Assembly: GCA_942491485.1 (NCBI GenBank)
Contig: CALOAX010000009.1
Coordinates: 62,001 to 126,000, forward strand
Direction of reading: 5' to 3'
DNA from: Desulfoluna sp942491485
GTDB lineage: Bacteria > Desulfobacterota > Desulfobacteria > Desulfobacterales > Desulfolunaceae
Length of the DNA: 64,000 bases
Position 1 is the stretch's first letter. Each line of letters opens with the position of its first letter. A model generated the notes under the pieces. That model saw only the letters and a program-made list of their open reading frames with translations, made no database searches and was not told where the DNA came from. Position numbers and translations under genes: made by a program. This document shows positions 30,773 through 38,823 of the stretch, piece after piece.

Positions 30773-31762
30773 ATGCCTTATCTCATGCTGTTTCTTGGAC
30801 TCATCATTGTCGCCCCCATAGCCCTGTTGAAACGCAAGCTTGCCAAGGGGATCCGTCGTCAACAGATGGAAGATACCGCCTTCAAGGCGCCGAAGCTCGA
30901 TACCTCACGAACCGTATCCACCCTTTCCATTCTTCCCCTGATAGACTACCACGCCACCAATGGTGAGCTGACCACCGAGGCAGGGGTCTCCTACCTCGTG
31001 GAAGCCGACGGCAAACGCATCCTTCTCGATGTGGGGGCCAACGAAAGGGGGGATCATCCGTCACCGCTTCTGACGAATGCACAAACACTCGGTGTAAATC
31101 TGGAAAACCTTGATGCCCTTTTTCTCAGCCACCTTCACCGGGACCATGTGGGCGGAATCCAGGAGGAGAAAGAGAAGCGGTTCTCCTTTTCCAAGGGCCC
31201 TCACCCTTGCCAGGACCTTCCTGTGTACTCCCCGCAACCTCTCACCGGTCAGCTGCCAGACGGATGCAAGGCTGTCACCGTCACAGAGCCGCTGGAGATT
31301 GCCCCCGGTATCTGGTCCATGGGCCCCATGGGACGTTCCCTTTTTCTTATGGGATACACCGTGGAACATGCCCTGGCCATTCACGTCAAAGACAAGGGCA
31401 TCGCCCTCATCATCGGGTGTGGGCACCCTTCCATCGAACGCCTCCTTGAGCGCTGCACCTCTCTATTCCCCCAACCGGTGTTCGCTGTCATTGGCGGCTT
31501 GCACTACCCCATCCACGGTGGACGCATGATGCTCGGCCCCGTCAACCTCCAGAAACTTGTGGGTGCGGATCGCATGCCGTGGAACGGCCTTAACGAAAAG
31601 GACGTACAAAACGGTATTGCTGCCATCAAAAAGACAGGGGCAACCGAGGTGGGCCTCTCCCCCCACGATAGCTGCGACTGGACCCTTGATCAATTCAGGA
31701 ACGCCTTTGGGGAGTCCTATCATGAGATAGAGGTGGGAACCGCATTAAAGCTTGGGTTATAG
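30773..31762 (+). CDS. Membrane-anchored MBL-fold protein (dihydropterin-PRPP synthase-like)
   Basis: A protein of about 329 residues. The ATG at 30773 follows GGAG and is preferred to a TTG four codons earlier. One N-terminal hydrophobic segment (YLMLFLGLIIVAPIALL) is followed by a basic stretch, so it is probably anchored with its domain in the cytoplasm. The MBL fold has LLDVGANER, LSHLHRDHVGG, IIGCGHPS and IGGLHYPIHGG, and ends in LSPHDSCDW. This matches the family of 7,8-dihydropterin-6-methyl 4-(beta-D-ribofuranosyl)aminobenzene-5'-phosphate synthase-like proteins (COG1237). The substrate here is not known. It is next to another MBL-fold gene, but the two differ strongly. Confidence 0.82.
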   Translation: MPYLMLFLGLIIVAPIALLKRKLAKGIRRQQMEDTAFKAPKLDTSRTVSTLSILPLIDYHATNGELTTEAGVSYLVEADGKRILLDVGANERGDHPSPLLTNAQTLGVNLENLDALFLSHLHRDHVGGIQEEKEKRFSFSKGPHPCQDLPVYSPQPLTGQLPDGCKAVTVTEPLEIAPGIWSMGPMGRSLFLMGYTVEHALAIHVKDKGIALIIGCGHPSIERLLERCTSLFPQPVFAVIGGLHYPIHGGRMMLGPVNLQKLVGADRMPWNGLNEKDVQNGIAAIKKTGATEVGLSPHDSCDWTLDQFRNAFGESYHEIEVGTALKLGL

Positions 31763-31782
31763 TACCTATTCAACGCAATATT

Positions 31783-31845
31783 GCCTCCGGCGGCCCTGCC
31801 GGGGGCCAAACTTTTGAAAAGTTTGACAAACAGGTTATAAAACGT
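31783..31845 (+). repeat. Intergenic repeat copy 6 (left part only)
   Basis: TGCCTCCGGCGGCCCTGCCG, then AACTTTTGAAAAGTTTGACAAACAGG, truncated afterwards. A GTACCTATTCAACG lead-in resembles the GTAACTATTCAGCT motif, found inverted, at the outer edge of copies 9, 11 and 15. Confidence 0.75.
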
Positions 31846-32269
31846 GCAGCGAAGCCATGGTTGATTTGTCTCAAGGGCGTGCACCATATGTGAACTGGAC
31901 CTGATGCATGGGTATTCCGTTTTTAAGGACACGAACATAATGGCTGCCTTCTGCTCCACAAGCCCACAGGCATCTGACATTCCAACCCCTGCCCAGATGT
32001 TGCCTTCACCGGAATAAAAAACCGCCCTGTGTGGTATTTATACCCACAGAGCGGCCCACCATGCCTATTATGGAATCACGTGGTTCTTTTTTAACCACGC
32101 CCATCAATCTCCCCTACATTCTCACTTCGCTGAAATCCCCTTATTACAAGGGCGTTCAACTTTTTCAAAACACTTGGCACGGTATGTGTAACATAAGAGA
32201 ACACTTCCTCAGTGAGGGAGTTTCATCGAATATATTCTCCTATAGTTCGCAGCTGATGTGGGGTGCGGT
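31846..32269. other. Intergenic region downstream of iorB
   Basis: Holds the iorAB-side terminator at 32015-32054. Otherwise nothing recognisable. The first bases continue from repeat copy 6. TGATGTGGGGT/ACCCCACATCA inverted arms span the iorB stop (32254-32300) without a T run. Confidence 0.4.
32015..32054 (-). terminator. Terminator downstream of iorB
   Basis: On the minus strand CCGCTCTGTGGGTATAAATACCACACAGGGCGG pairs with two imperfections and runs into TTTTTTATT. It lies about 220 bases after iorB. Confidence 0.6.
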
Positions 32270-32890
32270 TCAGTCGGCAACCGCCGCGTACCCCACATCA
32301 AATGCTGCGAGATTCTGATCAAGCGTCTCCCCTTTAAACCTCTCCCGTGCTGCCCCCTCGAAAATTTCCTTCGCCAAAGGAAGGTCCTTTGATCCCGCCA
32401 GGGCTCCGGCCATGATGATGTTGCCCAGCACCGGCGCACCAATCTTGACGGCTTCCTCCGTGGCATTTAAAAACCATGCGGTATCGGTCATCTCAAGAAT
32501 CCACTCCCGGATCTCTTTATCCGACGGATAATTAAGCTGCCCGGAAATCACCCCCACCGGCAGAAACGGACGCGTATTGGTAATCACCTTCACCCCGTGG
32601 TTCCCGAAATCCTTGAGGACCCGAATGGCCTCCGAAGGCTCCATGGAGACCACCATGTGCGCCTTGCCCAAGGGTATCTGAGGCGACCAGCTCGACTTCT
32701 TCGAAATACGCAGATGACTCATCACAGATCCTCCCCGCTGAGACGCCCCAAAGGTCTCCCCGATGGTCACAAACAACCCCTGCGCCGCCAGCATGGCCCC
32801 GATTGTCCGAGACGTCATGACGTTGCCCTGCCCACCCACACCCGTGATAATCAAATTGTACGGATCATGCGGAAGTACGATAGTCTCCAT
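32270..32890 (-). CDS. iorB: Indolepyruvate:ferredoxin oxidoreductase, beta subunit
   Basis: The 206-residue gamma-domain-type subunit of the enzyme that oxidatively decarboxylates aryl pyruvates such as indolepyruvate to aryl-acetyl-CoA, reducing ferredoxin. The N-terminal region has LIITGVGGQGNVMTSRTIGAML, the 2-oxoacid oxidoreductase gamma signature, then FGASQRGGSVMSHLRIS. It pairs with the large IorA subunit upstream. A repeat-filled gap of about 360 bases separates the two, unusual for subunits needed in equal amounts. The start METIVLPHDPYNLI has GGAGACGGGAGCG ahead. Confidence 0.93.
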   Translation of the reverse strand: METIVLPHDPYNLIITGVGGQGNVMTSRTIGAMLAAQGLFVTIGETFGASQRGGSVMSHLRISKKSSWSPQIPLGKAHMVVSMEPSEAIRVLKDFGNHGVKVITNTRPFLPVGVISGQLNYPSDKEIREWILEMTDTAWFLNATEEAVKIGAPVLGNIIMAGALAGSKDLPLAKEIFEGAARERFKGETLDQNLAAFDVGYAAVAD

Positions 32891-32922
32891 ACGCTCCCGT
32901 CTCCTTCGCTAAAAAAAATTAT

Positions 32923-33021
32923 GCCTCCGGCGGCGAGGTGTGCCACCTCGAAAGCGGGTTGCGAATGCTCCCGCCCCTCGTTCCTCGTGTCGATCACATT
33001 CGCTAACGGGCCTTGCCCATG
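32923..33021 (-). repeat. Intergenic repeat copy 7 (left end and core)
   Basis: TGCCTCCGGCGGCGAGGTGTGCCACCTCG, a GCGAATG...CATTCGC stem with CCCTCGTTCCTCG, then ACGGGCCTTGCCCATGG. It lies between iorA and iorB and may form one larger interrupted element with copy 8. Confidence 0.75.
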
Positions 33022-33127
33022 GTCAGTATTCTTGAGAAAGTCAGCCTGGATTGGAAAGCCCCAAACTCCTCACACAGCCAACACAACGTTGCGAAGCTTG
33101 TAACAAACCCGGTTCAAACCCTCAGCT

Positions 33128-33240
33128 ATGGTGGCGGGCGCAGCCCGCGGCGAACGCCATTGCGATTTGCCCCGAGGAACGAGGGACAAATCGCAATGGC
33201 AATAAGCTTTCGAGGTGGCCCCACCTCACCGCCGAAGGCA
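33128..33240 (+). repeat. Intergenic repeat copy 8 (mosaic)
   Basis: GGCGGGCGCAGCCCGCGG, then a long stem GCCATTGCGATTTG...CAAATCGCAATGGC around CCCGAGGAACGAGGG, then CGAGGTGGCCCCACCTC and the right end CCGCCGAAGGCAC. The stem arms are unlike those of the other copies but pair fully, while the core is unchanged. Confidence 0.75.
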
Positions 33241-33252
33241 CACTTTTTTGCC

Positions 33253-35190
33253 CTACGCCCCCACCGCCTCTTTCCCAATGGCACCCACCGGGCAGATTTC
33301 GGCGCAGACACCGCAGCCTGTGCAGACCACCTCGTCGATGCGGGCTTTGCCTTTTTCTTTGTCCCAGACGAGGCCGGGGCAGGCAAAAACCCGTGTGCAG
33401 AAGCGGTTGCATCCGCACCCTTCCCCCAGGCAGATCGATTCATCCACAGCCATGTCCCAGGCTTTGGTGTGTTTTTTGTCGGGGCTTAAGGCGCAGGCCT
33501 GTTTCAGGACCAGTACGTTGACGCCGTCCTCTTCCATCAGGTCGAAGAGGGTTTCCCGGGTCTTCATCACCTCAAAGGGGTCGCCCACCTTCACTTTGGC
33601 ACCGAGGGCTTCGCACACGTTGGGGATATCGATGGAGGTGGCCGCCTCTCCCATGGCATCGGCGGCAAGGCCGGGGTGTGTTTGAAACCCTGTCATGGCG
33701 GTGCCGCTGTTATCCAGAACGATGAGGGTCATGTCAGACTGATTGTGAATCGCATTGACAAGGGGTGGCATGGCCGAATGAAAGAAGGTGCTGTCCCCGC
33801 AGACCGATACCACGGGCTGATCCATGCCGAACTTTGACAGCTTTCCGAACCCGCTGGCCACACCGGTGCCGGAGCCCATGGCGTGGAGGGTTTTCAGCGT
33901 CGAGAATCCCGCAGGCAGGACGGCCATGGAGTAACAGCCGATATCCCCGCAGACAAACCCGTTTTGCTTGTCCATGGAGAGTGCTGTGTTTATGGACCAG
34001 AAGGAGGCTCGGTGGGGGCATCCCGGGCAGAAAGTTGCTTCCCGGTTTGGGGACCCCATGAAGGAGATCTCTGTGGCACGTTGGGCATAGGCAGCCTCCA
34101 AGCCTGCATACTCAACATTCAGAATCCCGGAGAGCGCTGCAACCACACGGTCCGGGTTCATCTCTCCGGTGGAGGGAAGGGCCCCGTCCCTTTTGCCGTA
34201 AAAGGTTTTCGCTCCGACCTCACCCACCGATTCGGCAGCAAGAATTTTGATCTCCCCTTCGAGGAAGGGAAGCACCTCTTCCACCACGAAAATTTTATCG
34301 GTGGTGGCCAGGTGTTTTTTTACCAATGTTTCAGGCAGGGGCCACGTGGTGCCGAGCTTTAAGATCCCCACCCTCTCTTCGGCGTCGAGGAGTTTGACGG
34401 CCTCTTTGCAGTAGAGGTTGCAGACCGAGCTGGTGATAATGAGAAGTTCGGGTGTTTCCGGCCCCTCGTAGGTGTTAAACGGTGAGGTTTCAAAGAGTTC
34501 CTGGGCCTGCTTCAATTTCTCCTGCTGCTGCCCGTGCTTCCACTCCACCGGTGGACTCATCACCACCCCTTCCATGGGGTCAATGATAAAGCCGTCGTGT
34601 TTGAAGCGTGCCTTCTTCTCAGTTTCCTGCAGTTCCCCCATCTCCACGGTTCCGCTGGCATGGGAGAGCCGGGTCACCGTTCGCAGCAAGACGAGGTTTC
34701 GTATGGTTTCGGAGAGCTCGAATGCCCAGGTGGTCATCTCCTTGGCTTCCTGAAAGTCCCCCGGTTCCAGCAGGGGCACCTCCATAAGCTTGGCGTAGTG
34801 GCGCGTCTCCCCTTCATTGACACTGGACAGAGCCCCGGGGTCGTCGGCTGAAATCAACACCATGCCACCACGCGTGCCGGACCCTGACAGGTGAAGCAGA
34901 TAATCAGACGCAACGTTAAGCCCCGGCTGCTTCATCACCGCCATGGTCCGAAGGCCGGCAAACGACGCGGATGAGGCCACTTCCAGTGCCACCTTTTCGT
35001 TGACGGACCACTCCACATAAAGATTCATGGGCTCAGCCATGGATGACAGGGTCTCGATGATCTCTGACGACGGGGTTCCGGGATAGCCGGCCGCCACGGC
35101 AACACCAGCTTCAAGGGCTCCCCTGACAATGGCCTCGTTTCCCATACAGAGCCGGCGGGTCCCCGGCTTTTCCTCATGCAAATGGCTCAT
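33253..35190 (-). CDS. iorA: Indolepyruvate:ferredoxin oxidoreductase, alpha subunit
   Basis: The 645-residue catalytic subunit that binds thiamine diphosphate. The ATG at 35190 follows AGGAGGAG, and the open frame further up runs through a repeat. In order: pyrimidine-binding domain (MGNEAIVRGALEAGVAVAAGYPGTPSSEII), TPP domain (CPGCPHRASFW, GDIGCYSM, VCGDSTFFHSAMP), and a C-terminal double-cluster ferredoxin domain (GEGCGCNRFCTRVFACPG, then CTGCGVCAEICPVGAIG). Product and ferredoxin use follow from the family. Together with IorB it serves aromatic amino acid breakdown, probably for CoA-ester energy conservation. An FrhB-like gene lies upstream. Confidence 0.95.
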   Translation of the reverse strand: MSHLHEEKPGTRRLCMGNEAIVRGALEAGVAVAAGYPGTPSSEIIETLSSMAEPMNLYVEWSVNEKVALEVASSASFAGLRTMAVMKQPGLNVASDYLLHLSGSGTRGGMVLISADDPGALSSVNEGETRHYAKLMEVPLLEPGDFQEAKEMTTWAFELSETIRNLVLLRTVTRLSHASGTVEMGELQETEKKARFKHDGFIIDPMEGVVMSPPVEWKHGQQQEKLKQAQELFETSPFNTYEGPETPELLIITSSVCNLYCKEAVKLLDAEERVGILKLGTTWPLPETLVKKHLATTDKIFVVEEVLPFLEGEIKILAAESVGEVGAKTFYGKRDGALPSTGEMNPDRVVAALSGILNVEYAGLEAAYAQRATEISFMGSPNREATFCPGCPHRASFWSINTALSMDKQNGFVCGDIGCYSMAVLPAGFSTLKTLHAMGSGTGVASGFGKLSKFGMDQPVVSVCGDSTFFHSAMPPLVNAIHNQSDMTLIVLDNSGTAMTGFQTHPGLAADAMGEAATSIDIPNVCEALGAKVKVGDPFEVMKTRETLFDLMEEDGVNVLVLKQACALSPDKKHTKAWDMAVDESICLGEGCGCNRFCTRVFACPGLVWDKEKGKARIDEVVCTGCGVCAEICPVGAIGKEAVGA

Positions 35191-35214
35191 CTCTCCTCCT
35201 GGCTCGCAAAAAGA

Positions 35215-35387
35215 TGCCTCCGGCGGCAAGGTGTACCACCTTGAAAGCAGGTTGCGGATGCGCCTTGCCCCTCGTTCCTCGGGGCAAATCACATCCGCCT
35301 TTAAAACGAAATTCGTTCAAGGGTATTTTTAAGACCTGTTTGTTAAACTTTTTAAAAGCTTAGCCCCCGGCAGGGCCGCCGGAGGCA
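35215..35387 (-). repeat. Intergenic repeat copy 9 (type I, complete, reverse)
   Basis: TGCCTCCGGCGG at the left, CAAGGTGTACCACCTTG, a GCGGATGCG...CATCCGC stem with CCCTCGTTCCTCGGGG, TTTAAGACCTGTTTGTTAAAC, and CCCGGCAGGGCCGCCGGAGGCA at the right. It is the reverse of copy 4. The right end lies inside the 3' end of the FrhB-like gene. Confidence 0.85.
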
Positions 35388-36505
35388 CAAGCTGAATAGT
35401 TACAAATTTGTTCAACAACGGCACGGTCGATCCGAAGGGCCGAAGTCCCCTCCCCGTTGTTCAGCAGGTCATCTTCCATGGCTTTGGTTAAAGCCCGGGC
35501 TTTCTTGGCAGAAGAGGCTTTCAAAAGCCCCTCCACCTGCTCCGGCTCCATGGGCAAAACATCCAGGTAACCTCGGCTGACCGCCTCATCCACGAGAGCG
35601 TCTCCAGCCTCAGTTCGGCATATAAGGGTATTCCACGTTGTGTCTCCCTCCATGGCACCAACAGAAATATCCGTAAACTCTGCGGTCATGTCCGGACAGA
35701 TCCTGCATCCGTCGGGGATTGCTTCGCGTACTTTTTCAAGGGGCAGGTTCACGGTGCCGTTCGTGGTTTTAAACGAAAACACCGAGGCGGGGGGTGGAGG
35801 AACATCCATACCGGTGACGGTGGAAAGATCAAGCTCTTTGCTGGCCATGGCGACTAGGTCTCGCGTATCCAGTGCCCATGTACAAAAGAGTCCGATGGTA
35901 AGGGCCATGGGGTCGCTGTCGTATCGCCCCAGGGCATTGCATCTCATTTGCCCCACAGAGGTCACCTGACAGGGTGTCCCCACCATGGCAATACGTTGAT
36001 ACCCCTTTTCCCTGGCTTCATGGACGGCAGAAACCGTGGGAGAAGCCATGTACTTCGAGGAAGCGCAGGCGAGCACACCCTCCACGTCGGTGACCACACG
36101 GGGACGGGGAATAAGCCCCTTTCGTTCCGTCAAGGCCGCTGCATCGATAAGGCCCGAGTCAAAGGCAAGGGCGAGCAGGGAGGAGACCGCCCCACCGTTC
36201 TGGTAGGGTGCCCGACCGATCATCTTCTCCCCGGCCCGTGCCTTGACGATACGGCGAATGGTGCCTGCAGGGTCAGCGGTGTAAGGGACGCCAAGGACGC
36301 ACCGATTCACAGCATCCATATCCACCTCTACCTTGGGACAGTGGGCATGGCACCGCCCCTCATCCAGAGTGCACTCAAACAGCATGGCCACTCGCCCCCG
36401 ATGACTGCGAAAATAGGGGCACAGCCCCACACAGCCGCCACAGTCGACGCATAGCCCCTTCTCCTGGACGTCACTGAGCAACTCCTTTCCTCCACGAATC
36501 TGCAT
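35360..36505 (-). CDS. FrhB/FdhB-like iron-sulfur flavoprotein (coenzyme F420 hydrogenase beta-subunit family)
   Basis: A 381-residue protein. The N-terminal ferredoxin-like cysteines are CVDCGGCVGLCPYF, with CHAHCPK further on. The FrhB domains follow (APYQNGGAVSSLLALAFDSGLIDAA, VGTPCQVTSVGQMRCNA, CRICPDMTAEFTDISVG). The family binds FAD and Fe-S and passes electrons between ferredoxin, F420 or other carriers. Beside iorAB it may handle electrons from reduced ferredoxin, which is inference. Oddly, the last residues (SACASGGPAGG) are encoded by the right end of repeat copy 9, so the native C terminus was probably replaced or extended. Confidence 0.85.
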   Translation of the reverse strand: MQIRGGKELLSDVQEKGLCVDCGGCVGLCPYFRSHRGRVAMLFECTLDEGRCHAHCPKVEVDMDAVNRCVLGVPYTADPAGTIRRIVKARAGEKMIGRAPYQNGGAVSSLLALAFDSGLIDAAALTERKGLIPRPRVVTDVEGVLACASSKYMASPTVSAVHEAREKGYQRIAMVGTPCQVTSVGQMRCNALGRYDSDPMALTIGLFCTWALDTRDLVAMASKELDLSTVTGMDVPPPPASVFSFKTTNGTVNLPLEKVREAIPDGCRICPDMTAEFTDISVGAMEGDTTWNTLICRTEAGDALVDEAVSRGYLDVLPMEPEQVEGLLKASSAKKARALTKAMEDDLLNNGEGTSALRIDRAVVEQICNYSACASGGPAGG

Positions 36506-36608
36506 GGTGGTCTCCCTCTATGTCGATGGTACAAGTTTATCTTCTGAGGTGAGGCATATCCTTCTTCAGCCGAGTCCTTAAGCCCTCTCTGTGGAACACG
36601 AAAGTACG
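36506..36608. other. Intergenic spacer upstream of the FrhB-like gene
   Basis: The leader of the FrhB-like gene, with no recognisable element. It contains decayed repeat sequence at its right edge. Confidence 0.35.
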
Positions 36609-36741
36609 CCCCTGGCAGCAAGATGTGCCAGCTTGAAAGCAGACGTCATTCAAGGGCAACGTCTTAAGACATGTTTGTTCAAACTGCTCTTATGGATTCA
36701 GGCAGAAGTTTAGCCCCCGGCAGGGCCGCCGGAGGCAATAG
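36609..36741 (-). repeat. Intergenic repeat copy 10 (degenerate)
   Basis: CAGCAAGATGTGCCAGCTTG at the left is a decayed AAGGTGT hairpin. The GCGGATG stem and core are deleted. AAGACATGTTTGTTCAAAC and CCCCGGCAGGGCCGCCGGAGGCA remain at the right. Decay of one arm without the other marks this copy as eroding. Confidence 0.65.
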
Positions 36742-37077
36742 TGAGCGTTACAGCCATCCGGCATCAATGTTCAGCATTATCGAACATGGTATATCATTAA
36801 TGAACAGTATAAACGGGGCTGTTTTTTGCTGTCAACACAATTGTGTAACCAACTCTCCCCAGCGCGATCACTGTTCCACATTTCCCCCAAAAAAGCTTTC
36901 TCTCAACGACTCAATTGATGGGCATGCACCCTGTTTTTTTCTCAACAAACAGAACAATAAGATATTTTCTCTTTACCTTACTGTCACTTGTACGTATTTT
37001 TTATAAACGCAAGAAATGGCCAACAGTCTATTTATTTCCAAGGACATAGAATCATAACCCCGTATCGGAGAGATGCC
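36742..37077. other. Intergenic region upstream of the PstS-like gene
   Basis: AT-rich leader sequence of the PstS-like gene. No gene or known regulatory element is recognised. Confidence 0.4.
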
Positions 37078-37872
37078 ATGCCAACCACCCCAAAAGCTCT
37101 TTTCGTATTACTCATCGCTATAGCGTTCACACTGCCTGCCCCTGCTTTCGCCAAGGGAGTCATCAATACCAGCTGCTCCTCGCAAATTTCTGAAATTTTC
37201 CGAGGCCAGGTCCTGAGCGAATTCACAAAAGCCACGGGCATCAAAGCCAACGTCCACATCTTCTCATCCCAGATCTCGATTAACCGGGTCAAAACCGGTA
37301 TCAACGAAATGGCGACCACGGCCCTTAAACTTTCCGCCACAGACAAAAAGTCAGGCCTCGTGGAGATTCCCCTCTGCAAGGACCCCATGGTGGTCATCAC
37401 CGGAAATGACATCAACGTCACCAACCTCACCCTGGCTCAGGTGAGACAGCTCTTCAGCGGCTTCATCAGCAACTGGAGTGAGGTGGGTGGCCCGGACCTG
37501 CCCGTCCGCATCGTCACCCCCGTCAGGGAGACCGCCGCCTACGTCAACTTTACCAACCAGGCCATGGGCGCCTCCCAATTAAAATTCGACTACCAGGCGG
37601 CAAAATCGTCAGGTGCCGTAGAGGCGGTGAATCACATCCCCGGAACCATCTCCTTTGCCACCCGAAGTGTGGTGAACCAATACGATGACATCCACACCTT
37701 TATCATCGACGGTTTGTCCCCTTCCGACCCGGAATACCCCTACACGCAGACCTTCTCCCTGGTCACCCGTGGCGAGCCTTCCGGCATGATCCGAGAGGTC
37801 ATCAATTACGCCCTCTCTGAGGACTCACGCAAAAAAATGAAAAGCCGGGGGCTCACCCCGCTTATCAACTAG
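37078..37872 (+). CDS. Periplasmic phosphate-binding-like protein
   Basis: A 264-residue secreted binding protein. The ATG at 37078 follows CGGAGAG and opens a signal peptide (PTTPKALFVLLIAIAFTLPAPAFA). The body is like the PstS-related PBP-2 family: VKTGINEMATTALKLSATDKKSGL, KDPMVVITGNDINVTNLTLAQVRQLFSG, SNWSEVGGPDLPVRIVTPVRETAAYVNF, and IPGTISFATRSVV. The usual PstS partners (pstC, pstA, pstB) are not nearby, so it may act as a stand-alone binding or sensory protein. It is probably cotranscribed with the following lipoprotein gene. Confidence 0.82.
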   Translation: MPTTPKALFVLLIAIAFTLPAPAFAKGVINTSCSSQISEIFRGQVLSEFTKATGIKANVHIFSSQISINRVKTGINEMATTALKLSATDKKSGLVEIPLCKDPMVVITGNDINVTNLTLAQVRQLFSGFISNWSEVGGPDLPVRIVTPVRETAAYVNFTNQAMGASQLKFDYQAAKSSGAVEAVNHIPGTISFATRSVVNQYDDIHTFIIDGLSPSDPEYPYTQTFSLVTRGEPSGMIREVINYALSEDSRKKMKSRGLTPLIN

Positions 37873-37913
37873 AACCGGAAGCCCATCTGCCAACAGAGCA
37901 ACGGGAGAACACC

Positions 37914-38507
37914 ATGCACCTGAAAAACATCATAAGCACCATCTTCCTCTTAAGCCTTCTCTTGACCATGGGCTGTGCCTCGGCCCTCACCATGTCAGCA
38001 CCCAGAGTGGAAGAGGTGGGCTACGGGGAAAAAGGTGTGGGAGAGCGGATCAACGTCGTCTATATGCTGGAAGAAGATGAAGGCACGTACACCTTGAGCC
38101 GACAGCCCTACTGCAAAGAGACCGTCGAAGAGATACAGATCTCACGCAAACGCCCCCGGGGATTCATCGTCGCCCTTTGCGAACTGCCCCTCTACGGTTT
38201 GGGCGTTCTGGATTATATGGTGGCCAAGATATACGCCAACGCAAGTGAGGAGGAGCTGGGCCGCCTTCCTGTCCCCTCCGGTGAGGTCGTTCCATGCGGC
38301 GACGTGGAGCAGGCTCCGGGAGAAAAAGTCCTTCTGCAGTTTCCCGACTCGGAGCGCGTAAAGCAGCTACTCACAGACGATAAAGCCACCCTTCATCTGG
38401 AAGAAATTTTAAAAGAGAAGAGCCGGGACCTCCAGATCAACGTCTTTGTGAAAAACGAGGGCAACATCCTGTACATCAAAACCATCGACAGGACATACAA
38501 AATGTAA
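37914..38507 (+). CDS. Putative lipoprotein of unknown function
   Basis: A 197-residue protein with a lipoprotein signal MHLKNIISTIFLLSLLLTMGC (lipobox LTMGC), so probably attached to a membrane by Cys21. The mature part is mixed charged sequence with a hydrophobic stretch near VALCELPLYGLGVLDYMV and a C-terminal half rich in Lys and Glu. I recognise no domain. It starts 41 bases after the PstS-like gene with GGGAG ahead of the ATG, so the two probably form an operon. A terminator hairpin follows. Confidence 0.75.
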   Translation: MHLKNIISTIFLLSLLLTMGCASALTMSAPRVEEVGYGEKGVGERINVVYMLEEDEGTYTLSRQPYCKETVEEIQISRKRPRGFIVALCELPLYGLGVLDYMVAKIYANASEEELGRLPVPSGEVVPCGDVEQAPGEKVLLQFPDSERVKQLLTDDKATLHLEEILKEKSRDLQINVFVKNEGNILYIKTIDRTYKM

Positions 38508-38534
38508 CCCGGAACCAACGCCGCTAAAGCAAAA

Positions 38535-38565
38535 AGGGCCACAACGCATTTCGCGTCGTGGCCCT
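38535..38565. terminator. Terminator after the lipoprotein gene
   Basis: AGGGCCACAACGC and GCGTCGTGGCCCT pair with one bulge, followed by ATTTATTG and preceded by AAAAA. Confidence 0.75.
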
Positions 38566-38585
38566 ATTTATTGAACGGCTCAGTG

Positions 38586-38789
38586 TGCCTCCGGCGGCCC
38601 TGCCGGGGGCCAAACTTTTGAAAAGTTTGACAAACAGGTTTTAAAACCCACCGCTGTTACAAACCATATGCTTCTGGTTTAACAACTATACCGCTTCCTT
38701 TGCTATCAGCCCCTGCGGGGCTGATAGCAAAGGAAGCGGCAACCGGAAAGTTTTCGGGGCTCATGTCAAAAAACGAAACGCCGGAGGCA
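38586..38789 (+). repeat. Intergenic repeat copy 11 with a different central module
   Basis: TGCCTCCGGCGGCCCTGCCG, AACTTTTGAAAAGTTTGACAAACAGGTTTTAAAA on the left and ACGCCGGAGGCA on the right. The usual stem-core is replaced by a perfect 23-bp hairpin at 38693-38741. The outer motif AGCTGAATAGTTAC follows at the right. Confidence 0.8.
38693..38741. repeat. 49-base perfect hairpin
   Basis: The arms begin CCGCTTCCTTTGCTATCAGC and mirror as GCTGATAGCAAAGGAAGCGG. They are 23 bp with no mismatch around a three-base TGC loop, inside repeat copy 11. Confidence 0.9.
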
Positions 38790-38823
38790 TAGCTGAATAG
38801 TTACGACCGGTAGAGCTCTTGCC

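Noticed and set aside
32254..32300. TGATGTGGGGT/ACCCCACATCA arms around the iorB stop as a terminator
   Set aside because: No T run follows and the arms are far apart. The hairpin at 32015-32054 is a better terminator.
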